64,000 bases of DNA from Magnolia sinica (GCF_029962835.1 NC_080574.1:41160501-41224500), one strand, 5' to 3'; positions 1 to 11,269 are shown, counted from the first letter of the stretch. Numbers and translations: made by a program. The notes: generated by a model not told the origin, from the sequence alone.

Positions 1-1411
1 CGCAGGGACAGCGGACGGACGCTGTCCGTCCATTTTTGGCTAGTGGGCTCTACTCATCATCTGGTTCGATGATCTGAACCGTCCATTGCATCAAGGGGGT
101 AGCTACAACCCTCACCAAGCTCGCCTTTTGGTCCCATGCACGTGTACGCACGTGAATTGTCAGAGAACGCAGGATGAACGGTGGAAGAAAAACAGTAGTG
201 GACTGCATCAAAACTCAACAAAAAACCAGTCCATTCTGACCAAAATTTTGAGAGGAATCTGATTAACGGGGTGGATTTCATCAAAAGCATCACTGCGGGG
301 CCCACCGAACATGTCAGCACGATGACGTGCGAATAGCATGCATCCGTGAAAATCAAAATTTTTGGGGAGTTGCATGGCCCAAATCACGATATTTTCGACG
401 ATCTGAACCGTCCATCATGTAGAGGACCCAAGAAAGTCCTAAGGGACGGTGTTTCTTTGGAATTTGAGCGAGGAAAGTGGCGATTTTTGAAGCCCCGAAC
501 TTGGCTGCGAAAAGGCTTTCGCTGCGCGTGCGATAGCTTTCCAAATCCGATTTCCACCACTCCAGCCACTCCAGCAGCTATAAAAAGAGTTCCAAAACGT
601 GGAGGAGGGCATTAAATCTGGAGGGCAGCCAAGCTTTTTGGACGTGGAAGAGAGAGTAGAAGATTTGTTTCCTTTTCCTTTTCTTTTGCTTTTCTTTCTT
701 CTTTTTGTTTAATAGAGATTTAGCCTAATCATGTTTAGATCAGGCTAAACCTCTTAGCTAGGGCTAAGAGGTGAAGCTTGTAGTCTGATGGGGGAATCTT
801 TCGCTTGTGCTTTTTGTTTATACTGAACTGATGTGGATTTTAGTTTATTAATGAGAATGTTTTTAGTTTTTAATGGTCTGTTGTGACTGAAATTACAATG
901 AGTCTGCGATAGCTTTGAGCATATTCCTATCCTTTTTTATGTTTATGATGTCAGGAAGCCCTGTTGTTCACCATCGTCTCCTGGGCATGGTCGGATGACG
1001 GTACCCTTCTTAACCTTCATGCATTGTTGATTGGTTGGTAGTTAGTTTAATTCTATTGTTTGCTTTGTCTCCTGGGCATGGTTTGGTGACGGAATCCATT
1101 CTAATTCATATACCTTTCATCTCTTAAAAATTATATCAAATAAGTTCAGTTTAATTTTCATGATTCTTAAAGCAGGCATAAGATCTCCCTGATCTTTACA
1201 AGTGGATCCTCTGAATCCCTAGTTTCTTTTTCCTAAATCTCTTAAGTTTTAGATAATTATTTCACAATTATTCCCTAAATTCCATTCGATTTAGTTTACA
1301 TCTTAAACTAGTTCTAGTTAGTTTCAGATTACGTACGGGTATCAGTCCCTTGGGATTCGACCTTAGTCTTACCGAGTTTATTACTACATCACAACCCTGC
1401 ACTTGGGGTGT
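1..1411 (+). mobile_element. Athila-type Ty3/gypsy LTR, left end outside window
   Basis: Plus-strand long terminal repeat whose 3' end (TTGGGATTCGACC...CACTTGGGG...GAACA, ending at 1411) matches the 3' end of the minus-strand LTR at 5044-6550. A TATA box (TATAAAA, 579-585) is followed by a pyrimidine-rich leader and two stem-loops at 719-771. The LTR stops inside the reverse transcriptase of the element that follows, so it is an insertion into it. It is either a solo LTR or the 3' LTR of an element lying left of the window. The U3 part differs strongly from that of the 5044-6550 LTR, so this is a related but separate subfamily. The 5' boundary is not visible. Confidence 0.6.
719..771 (+). other. 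tandem stem-loops in LTR leader
   Basis: Two adjacent inverted repeats. The first pairs TTTAGCCTAATC with GATCAGGCTAAA (one mismatch). The second is a perfect 9-bp stem, CCTCTTAGC/GCTAAGAGG, with a 4-base loop (750-771). The second stem is kept intact in the diverged minus-strand LTR at 5745-5766, with a different loop. This suggests a selected RNA structure in the R/U5 leader; the function is inferred only. Confidence 0.5.
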
Positions 1412-2281
1412 GAACATTGAGTACCAAATTCTTTTCTTCATATCGCTTCAGCACACATTAAGATTTTTCAAGCAATTGCTGAAGGATGGACTAAGGACAA
1501 AAGTTGTCCATGAAGACCTCTAGATATTGCCCCACCATGTCAGAAAAAATACTCAACATGCATCGCTAAAAGTGGCGGGGGCATTATATAGTGCAAATGG
1601 CATCCTTCGGTAAGCAAAGGTGCCAAAGGGGCATGTAAATGTGGTCTTTTTCAGATCTTTAAGGGCTATCTCTATCTGGTTGTAGTCCGAATACCCATCA
1701 AGGAAGCAATAGTACGAGTGACCAGCTAGCCTTTCCAAGATTTGATCAATGAATGAAAGAGGAAAGTGGTCCTTCCTAATGACGGTATTCAACTTCCTGT
1801 AGTCAATGCACATTCTCCAACTAGTAGTAACTCTAGTTGGCACGAGTTCATTGTTGGCATTGGCTACTATGGTGATTCCGGACTTCTTAGGAACCACTTA
1901 AGTTGGAATCACCCATTAGCTATCCGATATAGGGTATATGATACTTACATCTAATAGCTTAAGAACCTCAGCTTTAACCACTTCCTTCTTATTTGGATTT
2001 AATCTACGTTGTGGTTGCTGGGAGGTCTTCACATAATCCTCTAAATAAATTTGGTGAGTACAAATCGAAGGGTCAATTTCCTTAAGGTCCACAATTGACC
2101 ATCCAAGGGCTCCCATACGCTTAATGAGAGTAGAGATGAGCATACTCTCCTGTTCCTGCTCAAGGTGGGAAGAAATCACCACTTTGTATGTCTCATCTTG
2201 ACCTAAATAGACATATTTCAAATCAAATGGCAAAGGTTTTAGGTCAAGCTTCGGTGCCTTGAGGTTAGACGGTGGAGGCAT
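1412..2281 (-). pseudogene. Athila-type reverse transcriptase region (fossil)
   Basis: The translated minus strand contains RT hallmarks: WRMCIDYRKLN, then HFPLSFIDQILERL, then the CPFGTFAYRRMPFALYNAP stretch, then a YLEVFMD catalytic-core segment near 1500. The upstream part (about 1916-2281) is the linker between protease and RT with LPFDLKYVYLG and the SIVDLKEIDPSICTHQIYLE signature common in Athila-type pol. The RT is interrupted at its left by the LTR ending at 1411. It carries several breaks; no function is expected. Confidence 0.75.
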
Positions 2282-2494
2282 TACATTAGTTTAGGGCAAT
2301 TCTTTAAATTATGGCCTCCACCAGTTAACTTTAAGTACTGGCACGGTCCCCATATCCCTAATCATATCATCATCAAAATCATAGGAGTGGTTCAGGCACA
2401 TCTCTAGAGGGTCAGAGGATAAGGTCTAAAGTGTTCTACCTTCCACGAAAGAGTCAATCATGTTAATGTCGTGGGAATCATCATCATCCTCTAA

Positions 2495-3088
2495 CTATTT
2501 ACCTGTATTAAAAAAGATATTTAACTCTAATGTCATATTTTCAAAAGATAAAATTATGACTCCATTCCTGCAATTAATGATTGCATTTGATGTGGCAAGG
2601 AATGGGCGACCAAGAATGACAAGAATTTGAGTGCTCATGTTCATGATGAGTTGAGTATCCAGGACAATAAAATCTACTGGGTAGTAGAATTTGTCAACCT
2701 GGACTAACACATCCTCAATTATCCCTCTCAGTAAACAAATTGAATAATCGACAAGTTGTAATGTGGTCTAGGTGGGTTTTACTTTACCTAAACCCAAGTG
2801 TTTGTAGACCGAGTATGGGATCAGATTTACGATCGCTCCTAAGTCAAGAAGTGTGTGCTTAATATGGTAATTCCCAATTACATAAGCAATGGTTGGGCTA
2901 CCGGGATCTTTGTATTTCTGTGGCATATCTTGCTTTAGGATAACACTCACTTTTTCTATTAAAAATATTTTCTTTTGAATATTTTGCATTCTTTTGGTCG
3001 TACACAAATCTTTCATAAAATTTTCATATGAGGGTATTTGTTTAATGGCATTCAGTAGAGGAATATTGACTTTCACTTGTTTCAGCAC
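2495..3088 (-). pseudogene. Athila-type aspartic protease region (fossil)
   Basis: Encodes the segments HIKHTLLDLGAIVNLIPYSV and ILGRPFLATSNAIINCRNG, which correspond to the catalytic-site loop and the ILGRPFLATA motif of plant Ty3/gypsy proteases. It lies between gag and RT on the same strand, in the expected order. The fossil contains a few breaks. Confidence 0.7.
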
Positions 3089-3136
3089 CTCTAGAATGTC
3101 CTGAGAGTTATAGAGAGGTTTTAGTGCAATCAGTTG

Positions 3137-4690
3137 TTAAGGGAATGGTGCAATCGGCTTGCCTTGAAGTTCTAGTTCTAATTCTCGTGGAGTAGTGCTA
3201 GGTCTATCAATTTCATCTATTTTTAGGTCCTTAGACTTTTCAGCCCTTACCAGAATAAATTTGTTAATTGTTTTCCCACTCCTAAGGGTGGTGATAGACT
3301 TAGCTTGCTCCATTTGATTTGAAGAGCTTGGATCACTTATTTCGTATTGCGGTTTAGGATTGGGGAAAGGTTGAGCAGGAAGCATCCCCTTCTCTATAAC
3401 CGTAACATGTGAATCCATCCTTTGCTTAAATTTTATATGTTCTTGTAATGCTTAGGTAAGCTCTTGAGTTTGTGTGGAATTTTAAACCAGTTCCTCTTGA
3501 GGTTTCCCTTGATTTGGAATTTGATTAGGGAATCCTTGAGGATTAGTAGTTTGTCCATTCCTCCAACTAAAATTTGGATGATTTCTCCAACTAGGATTAT
3601 ATGTATTGCAGATAGGTCTATTGAAAGGCCTTTGGTAATTATTCACGGCATTAGATCGCTCATTCAGTACCTCTTGAAAAGCAAGTATTGTTAGGCAATT
3701 TTCAGTTGTGTGAATGTTGCGAGCACAAATACCGTAAAACACTTTCCTTAACCTTATCCTTCTTTAGTTCTATAGCCTTAAATTTCCTTATGAGATTAGC
3801 CACTTTAGCATTGATATCATCATTCTCTTTCAGAAGGTATATTCCACCCCTCTTTTGATTGAGCAGGCCTAGAGGTGGTGCTTAATTTTGGGGAGATGTC
3901 CCATAATTGTGCATTTTCAGCAAGTCTGTCCAAATAATCCCACACATTATTGACATTTTTGTTCATGAATTCCCCATTGTACATTGTCTCAACTAATTGG
4001 CGCATGGAAGATTTCAGTCCATCATAGAAAAAATGTGTAATGCGCCACATTTCAAAACGGTGTTATGGGCATAAACTAACAAGATCCTTAAAACGCTCCC
4101 AACATTGGAAGAATGTTTCATCTTTCTTTTGGGCGAAGTTCATGATTGACTTTTTGAGGGTGTTCGCTTTATGGTGTGGGAAAATTTTCTTTATGAACTC
4201 CCTTGTCATATTGTTCCATCTACTAATAGATCGAGAACATAGTGAATGCAACCATGTCTTAGTTTTCTCTTTCAAGGAAAAGGGAAAGAGTTTCATCCTG
4301 ACCGTGTCATCAGACACGTTAGGAAAATATAAAGTGGCTATAATCTCATCAAACTCTTTCAAGTGTAAATATGGATTTTCATATTCAAGTCCGTAAAATT
4401 TTGAAAGGAGTTGGATCACCCCTGGCTTGATATCCATATGTCGCGTATTTTCTGAAAAAACCATGCATGAGGGTATGCTCACCCCCGCCGGTTGTAAATG
4501 GTCTCATAAAGTATGAGGCGGGAATGCTTGATGCACCTCGTTCTCATCCTGGATTTCCTCAACCAGAGGTTGAGGTTGGATCACAGATTGATTGGCCGCC
4601 ATCACTTCAATTAACTCCAAGAATCTTGAGTGGTGTCTAATCCTGTAATGGATAGATAACCCCTCAACTAATCCTCCTTCACTCAAGAGA
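3137..4690 (-). pseudogene. Athila-type gag region (fossil)
   Basis: Begins near 4686 shortly after the leader. The capsid-like part (about 4063-4482) contains DIKPGVIQLLSKFYGLE, ENPYLHLKEFDEI, RMKLFPFSLKEKTKTWLHSL and ETFFQCWERFKDL, a pattern highly characteristic of Athila-lineage Gag (retrotransposon gag family). Downstream pieces (3482-3742 and 3137-3418) hold the linker and LRSGK motif seen before the protease. It is broken in several places. Confidence 0.75.
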
Positions 4691-5020
4691 CGTCGAGTGT
4701 TATCATGGACTCACTTGGGCATGAAACACTCTCAGCCCTCAATTTCAAAATCTAACCCTAAAAAGAAAGAAACCTAAAGCAATAAGAAGTCTGGAAATAG
4801 AAAGAGGTTACCAAATTAGAAGTTTCTATATTAAGATCCTGCAAAATAGAAAAAAAAAATTAGTTTCTAAAAATATATTAGGAAAGTTCATAAAATAGAA
4901 AGATAAGTTAGTTTCTAAAATTAATTCAAAAAAACCCTAACCTAAAAATAGAAAGTAAACAAACCTTAATCTTAACTTAATTCCAAAACTAATCAATCTT
5001 AGAAAAACACAACAGTTAGT

Positions 5021-5037
5021 CCCTGGCAACAGCGCCA
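5021..5037 (-). other. primer binding site, tRNA-Asp type
   Basis: The minus strand reads TGGCGCTGTTGCCAGGG six bases inside the LTR end. It is complementary, with small differences, to the 3' end of plant tRNA-Asp, the primer usual for Athila/Tat elements. This fixes the direction of the element and its LTR boundary. Confidence 0.75.
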
Positions 5038-5043
5038 AAGACT

Positions 5044-6550
5044 TGTTTACAACCCCAAGTGTAGGGTCGTGATGTAATAATAATCTTGGTGAGACCGAGG
5101 TCGAATCCACAGGGACTGATCTTGTATGTTCTTGAAATTAACTAGAAGTAGAACTAGAAGAAGATGTAAACCTAATTCTAAAATTGCAGAGAGAGCAATT
5201 ATGAATATAGTAATTAGAACTAATAAATTTAAAGGTGGGAACTAGGGTTTTCAAGGATCCACTTGTAGCTTTCAAGGAGTTACCTTGCTTGATTCAGAAA
5301 ATCTAACTGGAATTGGAGTCCTATCCTATCCAATTGGAAAAGAGAGATAATTGAATCTCTAAACTTCTCATGAATCTAGTCTTAATGGATGAGAGTTTGT
5401 GAGGATTGGAAGTGATTTCATCACTAAACCATGCCCATGGGACGATGGAAAACAACAGGATATGCCAACCCCATAACCAATCATAGGAGAATTGTGAAGA
5501 TTAGGAAGGATTCCATCACCCTACCATGCCCAAGGGACGATGGTGAACAACGAAACTTACTAATTTCACAATCCCCAAATTAGGAAAAGAAGATGTTCAA
5601 AGAACTTGTAGATCCATTGTAATTAGAATCATAACAAACCATTACAAACTAAAAATATTCCTTAATAAAGAACTAGAATTCAATAGAGTTCAACAAGACA
5701 TGAATCAAAACAAAGCAAACATCTTAATCATGCTACAAGCTTCACCTCTTAGCCCTAGCTAAGAGGTTTAGCCAACTATAGACACGATTGAACTAAAGAC
5801 TCATTAACAAAACAAAAGGACCAACTAAAGAGGAAGAAAAAGAACTCCCAGACGGTAGCTCCACCCTTTTACTCCACTCCTCAAACCCTAAAAGATAGCA
5901 TGAAAACAACTAAAGAAGAAGAAAAAAACTCTTGGCGACAGCTTCTCCACCCTTTTTCTCCACTCCTTAAACCCTAGAAGATGCCTAGGAACATCCTAAG
6001 AACTCTTAATTATAGTTGTACAACACCCTCATGCAAACTGACCTTGAATTTTCGTAAACCGACATTTGAACTGCCTCAAATTTCCGCAATTCGTGTGCTG
6101 TCTGTGTAACCTTAGACTGGTCGAGGATAGCCTTCGAATGGTCGAAGGTCACCTTCGACTGGTCAAGAATTACATGAAATTAAAAGTTCATGTTGCTGGA
6201 GTTCGAGTCGAGGAATCTTTGACTAGTCGAGCAGAGGCATTAGACTAGTCGAATCAGGCAGATTTTTAGGGTTCCTTTTCTTCACATCAAGTCTTCAATT
6301 CTCTTCATTCCTTAGTTGGTTTTCTTAGATCTTTGGCATGTGAATTCTTCATTTTTAGCCTTTTAAGATCAAACCTTTGGCTTGGTGATTCATGAGCATT
6401 AAATTATGTTTTTAGCATCCTTCTCAATCTAATCTCTTAAATTCACCTTGCAATACAAATATGATTAAAATAGAACATTAAGCATGATCATGTTCATAAA
6501 ACCAAGTAATAAATGGAGGATAAAATATATGCAATATTTGACCCTCAACA
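5044..6550 (-). mobile_element. 5' LTR of the Athila-type element (1507 bp)
   Basis: Minus strand begins TGTTGAGGGTCA at 6550 and ends GTTGTAAACA at 5044, i.e. TG...CA termini beside the primer binding site. In element order it contains an array of palindromic TCGACTRGTCGA motifs (6256-6115), a GCGGAAATTTGAGG box (about 6090-6070), a TATA-like CTATAATTAAG (about 6020), a CTAGGGTTT box, a duplicated block of roughly 100 bp (5990-5855), and the 9-bp hairpin (5766-5745). It abuts a plant-mobile-domain ORF at its outer end. Confidence 0.75.
6115..6256. repeat. palindromic TCGACTRGTCGA motif array
   Basis: About six degenerate copies of a self-complementary motif around (T)CGACTGGTCGA / CTTCGACTGGTCAAG / GACTAGTCGA, spaced 15-40 bp, in the U3 part of the LTR. 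The same motif type recurs in the copia LTRs near 23.0-23.2 kb and 27.7-27.9 kb. Confidence 0.6.
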
Positions 6551-8410
6551 AATACTTGAAGCAGTTCGACCATATGTTGTAGGCAGAACGGGGTGAGGTG
6601 ATACAAGTGGTTCAAGGTCAAGGATCTTCGAAATGGTTGAAGGCATTGTAAGCGCTGGAATAGAAGTGGTAGTTGGAACCATCTTAGTTGGATCTACCAC
6701 TATGGCCTTTTGACGCTTCAATTTAGGTTGAACTGACTCGACCATTTTTATTAAAGGAAAAAAGAAGAATCGACTATCTTTATTGGTGATGGAGATGAAC
6801 AGTTGATGTGGTCGAGGTTACCTTCCTTGATCGCATCTTTCTTTAGACAAGAGGCATGACCAACTAAGGAGCAGTCGACTTCTTGGTGCTTTATTTATTT
6901 ATTTTATTTTTCTCGGCCACATGTTTCTCCACCTTTCATGAAGAAGAAAACCGACCGATTATTAATTCATGAGACCTGCTGATTAGAGTCTCATAATAAA
7001 TCTTCTGCCAAGAGTGGAATGATTCTAGCTATTGTGGATGATTGGTGAAAGCAAGAAGTGTGAAAGATGAATTGATAGACTTAAACCCTTTATGGAGAGT
7101 CTGGTAGATGGTGACCAAGTCTACAATTGGTTGATGAGTCGGAGGTTGGCTCCAAGTCCAGCAAATGAAAGCAAAATGGATACGTTGAGCCAAAACAAGT
7201 TGGTGCACAAGAAGATTGGGGTAATATTGTTCAACAACGGCCTTAACACTAATGCTTGTGTCTATAATGCCACCATATGGTAGGTCTCTGCAGAGTAGAT
7301 ATCTTTTTCAAGCCGCATCCTTGAGATTTGCTAATTTAGTATCAGTCGATTGATATTCTTCAATGAACCATGTTGGACTAAACTCTTTATTCTTGAAGGG
7401 GCAAAAAGTATGACTAGACTTGTTGAGAGTGAAAGAAAGAAATAAGTTCATATATTTAGTAAACGAATAATTAATCTTAGAGTAAAGAATGTTGTAATGA
7501 CCGAAGAAAGTAAATTCTATCTTTGATGGAGCAGATTTCACCAATTTAGCTCTGGAATATTCGTAAAACCACATTTGGACAAGATAGATAGGCCCACCAA
7601 AGTGGTAGAATTTCTTTGTGGTCAAGCATAAAAGGGGCAAGGACAAGCTGGCGTCCTTGAGTGGAGCCTCGACCATATGAATGGATTCCTTAATGATTTG
7701 TAAAGCACTCACACAAAACAAAAATCGATAGATCCACATCAGCAAAAATGTCATGTGTTCTTGTTCGTTAACCTCATCCTAAGATTTGCATTGAAGAGTC
7801 ATGAAGGTAGAATATGCCTTATTGGTCTTGTTCGGGAGAGTGAATGGATGTGAATTGTTCAAAGCGAAGGTCGGGAAGATGGGTTACCCAAAGAGTAAAA
7901 GGTGAGTGAATACACACGTCCATAATCGATGGACCATGGGGCCACATCCAAAATGGAATGTATTAGTCGATTAACTCTAGAAATTTGATGCTACTCTAAG
8001 AAGGGAGGAATTGGCTAAATATTCGTGCAGAGATTGATGCATTTATAAATTCCTACTCACTTTCATATATCTCCATGTTTTGCTTTAACGCGAGCATACC
8101 ATTTGGCCCAACCATTCATTGGTTTCGGCCATGCTCGTGGAGACTTAAATGCATTGGAGGGGTCCCAAAGATTGTCTAATTGGACAAGCAGAACTTCATC
8201 ATGGCACTTTGGGAAGCCGGGTTCGATTTCATGGGGTTGTTCATAGGTAACTCCCAGATGGAAAGCAGGACCAAGAGTCAACACTGCAGTATCTACTTCA
8301 GTTAGAGTGTTGAATAGAAGATCATTAATCACTTCGGGCGATAAGACATTAAGGTCTTTAATGAAGGATTCTAAGTGGAAAGTCGGAGCAGAAGAAGAAG
8401 ATGCATCCAT
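6551..8410 (-). pseudogene. antisense plant-mobile-domain ORF (fossil)
   Basis: The N-terminal segment (8410-8063) starts MDASSSSAPTFHLESFIKDL and ends with NGWAKWYARVKAKHGDI, followed in another frame by GIYKCINLCTN. The middle (7754-7308) has EHMTFLLMWIYRFLFCVSAL-like and HFGGPIYLVQMWFYEY segments. The C-terminal part (6745-6551) is a basic, proline/threonine-rich tail. The W-x-x-W and GP-type landmarks fit the plant mobile domain (aminotransferase-like, PMD) found in MAIL-type proteins and carried as extra antisense ORFs by some Ty3/gypsy elements. It lies opposite to the LTR at 8760 and directly before its G-tract, so it is probably part of that element. It is clearly broken at several places and its right-hand neighbour, the Athila-type LTR, cuts its C-terminal end. 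Confidence 0.55.
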
Positions 8411-8740
8411 GGTGACTTGAGGAGAGGAAATCAGGAGGAGATTGATGGAAGAGAAGAAGAGTGAAAGGGGAGAAGCATCGGCTTAAGAGTTTCTTATGTA
8501 TCGGATGCGATGAGTGTGCATTAATGAAGAAGTTACCATGACTCCTTGTATGATATGATTTTATGCGGCGTGTCGCATGGATAGCCTAGAAGTGAGAGAC
8601 AAAGGATACCTCTTAATATGTCATCGATCGAGTAGAATCAATGGGGAAACAACACGTAGATTAATAGTCGATTGCATTTATGATGTTGGGTAATGAAACA
8701 ACGTCCCTGTCACCTTTTTCCCAAAGGTGAAGCGACGTGT

Positions 8741-8756
8741 GGGGGGGGGGGGGGGG
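8741..8756 (+). other. G-tract, probable polypurine tract
   Basis: A run of 16 G directly before TAATGTTGTACC, where a plus-strand LTR seems to begin (8760). The position fits a polypurine tract that primes second-strand synthesis. The run length is prone to sequencing error. Confidence 0.45.
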
Positions 8757-8759
8757 TAA

Positions 8760-9695
8760 TGTTGTACCATATTTGTGGTTATTCTAAGAAAACCAATAGG
8801 AGAGTAATGTATGACATTACATGAGGAATAAGAAGTGGATAAAAAGATCTTTAAAGATTTGGATCTCTTTTTGTGGATTACAACTAGAATAAAGCTAGTT
8901 CTACACGTCAGTGGATGGTCAACTGAGTGTTGTGGTCGACATACAAGAAACGTGGTCGATCTGTTTAAGATATAAAAAGCGACCGAGAGCAACAAAAACC
9001 TTGGCCAACAGAAGTGGAGTAAGCAGCCGAGAGGCGTTCAAAAGTAGAACAGACAGGGGTACATGTCAAAGAAAGAAGGATTTGGAAAAATATGTGCCAG
9101 TGGTTCAGAAGTCATATTAAAGAAAGAAACATGTAGAAGAATTAATATTACACGTCATTAGATGACCAACGAAAGCAATACAACCGATGTATGGTTGATG
9201 AACGATTAGCAACCAAAGCATGGATTGGTTGAAAGAAGTGGAACCATCATAAAGAGAAACATATTAAAAGAAGGATTTAGAGAAGAGAAGAATCTAGAGA
9301 GGCTTTTGGACTGATGTATTCTTACTCATAATCTTTAGTTGTAATTCTAGTCTATGCTCATATGCTAGATTTGTTCTTTATTTAATATCAAATAGTTCTT
9401 TTAAGAGACACATTCTTGCAATTGTTCTTAGTGATCAATTGTGAGTTTTTTTTACCTTTTGTTTGATTTGCACTCGTATTCTGAAAGTCATTTCTTATGT
9501 AATGCACAAAGTAACCAATCTTCGGTGGAAGAACCCAACCATCTAATTAATTATCGCCTGATCATTATCAAATTTTGCAAGTAGCTAAGTAAGTGATGGA
9601 TCTTCTCAGAATCTAATCTTATACGGTCATATTGGACGTATCTGCTTATTTTGGCACTTGGGGTCAAAGTTGATTGGTTTGGATTGAGCTACTAT
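8760..9695 (+). mobile_element. LTR of a probable Tat-type element
   Basis: Starts TGTTGTACC after a G-tract. It holds plant-LTR-like AT-rich leader sequence and ends near TATCGATT before TTGGCATGCTCGC, which resembles a decayed primer binding region. The right boundary is therefore approximate. No second copy is visible in the window. The Tat assignment rests on the antisense PMD ORF upstream and is inferred. Confidence 0.4.
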
Positions 9696-9734
9696 ATCGA
9701 TTTTGGCATGCTCGCACAACAGAAAACAAATTGA

Positions 9735-9900
9735 GTGTCAAACAGGTACGTGCCAGTGTACCATTTCTACATGCCTGAATATCAAGCATCATACGCAACC
9801 AAAGCATCAAATAACTTGGTTTTTTACAAATCTATTACAAAAAGTATTCCCGAACTTATACCCATTGACTGCATTACATATTTGCTATTGATAAGCAAGA
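9735..9900 (+). repeat. dispersed repeat, copy 1 of 2
   Basis: Encodes VFYKSITKSIPELIPIDCIT. The segment from TTTTTTACAAATCTATTA through CCCATTGACTGCATTACATA is homologous to 63555-63700, where a further stretch of about 40 bp lies in the middle. One reading frame is kept in both copies. The short peptide faintly recalls the start of F-box/kelch proteins, but I would not assign a function. Confidence 0.4.
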
Positions 9901-10032
9901 AAAACAAATCTCAAGAAAGCACTTTTGTAGCTACGACATAAACAAAAGGATGGGTGCCTCACCTAAGACCCTTAGTCGATCCAAATGCTACGACGAGATT
10001 ACGACCCATGACCCCTACGTGTGGTTCACGCC

Positions 10033-10805
10033 GAAGGAAACTGAGTAGAGCTGGATACCGAGTCGAGCTTGGTACAACTCAGCTTGATTCGGCCAATAGC
10101 TTAACTCGAGTTTGGCTCGACTTGGTCCTCAAGCCACAATGGGCAGCTCGGATCAGTTCGAAGTCAAGCTTTTGACTTGAGTTCAATTTCAAGCTTGAAT
10201 TTATTTTGTAAAACAAGCTAAAATGGAAGTAACGAAGGCTATATATATATATATGGAAAATGTTGTATGCGGTCGAGCTCGTGGGAACTTCCCATGAGGT
10301 CGAGCTGTGTGGGCCCCATCGTGATGCGTGTCAAACATCAACACCGTGCATTTGATGGGTCCCCTTTAAATTATAGGATATCCCAAAAATCAGCCTTATA
10401 CAGAGCTCAGGTGGGCCATATCATCTAAAATCATGTAAAGACATACCTAACACACATAAAAGCACTTGGCAGGGCCCACTTAAAATTTAGATGCGTTTGA
10501 AACTTGGTCTCACCCCTCATCCAAGTGGGACACACATATTGAATGGACTGGATTTGTGAACCACATCTCAGTGGGCCCAAAAAATGATTATGAATGTTTT
10601 AATAGAGGATAACCCCTCTCAACTTTTGTAGGTGGTGTGGGCCACACAAGTCACGGATTAACTTGATTTTTAATCCCTAGGCCCACCATGAAATGGTGCA
10701 TCTAACTGATGGGGTAGATATTCGACACGCATCATGGTGGGGCCCACACAGCTCAGCCTCATGGGAAGTTCTCATGAACTCGACTGGATAGAACCTTTAA
10801 ACCCC

Positions 10806-10846
<41 letters not shown>

Positions 10847-11030
10847 TTATAAATGGAGGCAAGCTCGAGCTAAGCTTGAGCCTAGTTGAGTTGAGCTTGG
10901 GTTAACTTGAACTCAGCTTGTATTTTATTCGAACAAAACAAACAGCTGGACTCAATTTGAACCTACTAACTTTCAAACCAAGCCAAGTAAAACTTAACGG
11001 AGCCGAGTTGAGCGTGCTAACCGAGCTAGG
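10033..11030. repeat. GAGCTCGAGCTTG-rich degenerate element, split by a MITE
   Basis: Both flanks (10033-10240 and 10843-11030) are full of GAGCTYGAGCTTG / GAGTTGAGC motifs of the type found in sub-terminal regions of plant hAT-like non-autonomous elements. The two halves are separated by a MITE inserted in a (TA)n run. Superfamily is a guess. Confidence 0.35.
10255..10807. mobile_element. MITE inserted in a (TA)n microsatellite
   Basis: Ends are imperfect inverted repeats of about 90 bp: left has GTCGAGCTCGTGGGAACTTC, CATGAGGTCGAGCTGTGTGG and CGTGATGCGTGTC. The right arm is the reverse complement with GTCGAGTTCATGAGAACTTC and matching downstream blocks. (TA)n tracts flank both sides (10240-10254 and 10808-10842), as expected if the element targets TA repeats, like the rice Micron family. 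No coding capacity (about 550 bp). Confidence 0.65.
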
Positions 11031-11269
11031 GTGGTTTGCGTCTAGCGCTAAATCCCAGCCTATGTTAATTGACCAGTAAAACTTCAGCGAGACCATTGTG
11101 ATACCTTTAACGAGAGAAGCGGACCATTCTTCCGAATGTCCCGTTATTTCAACGGTGATGATTTGATTTCTCACAGGGGAATTGAATATCAATCTTTTTG
11201 TCCTGGATACTTTCCAGAAGGTCACCGCACGAGATGTGCACGGCCTACCTAATGTGCTTTCTTTCCCCC

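Larger units (their letters stand above)
1412..6550 (-). mobile_element. Athila-type Ty3/gypsy element, partial
   Basis: Reading right to left: LTR (6550-5044), tRNA-Asp type primer binding site (5037-5021), leader, gag, protease, reverse transcriptase. The RT runs into the plus-strand LTR that ends at 1411, so the rest of pol and the second LTR, if present, lie beyond the window's left edge. Gag and protease wording is typical of the Athila lineage. The fossil is broken at numerous places and cannot be autonomous as seen. Age cannot be judged because only one of its own LTRs is visible. Confidence 0.8.

Noticed and set aside
8741-8756. G-run as telomere-like or quadruplex element
   Set aside because: It is a pure G run at the place of a polypurine tract before an LTR; no telomeric repeat units are present.
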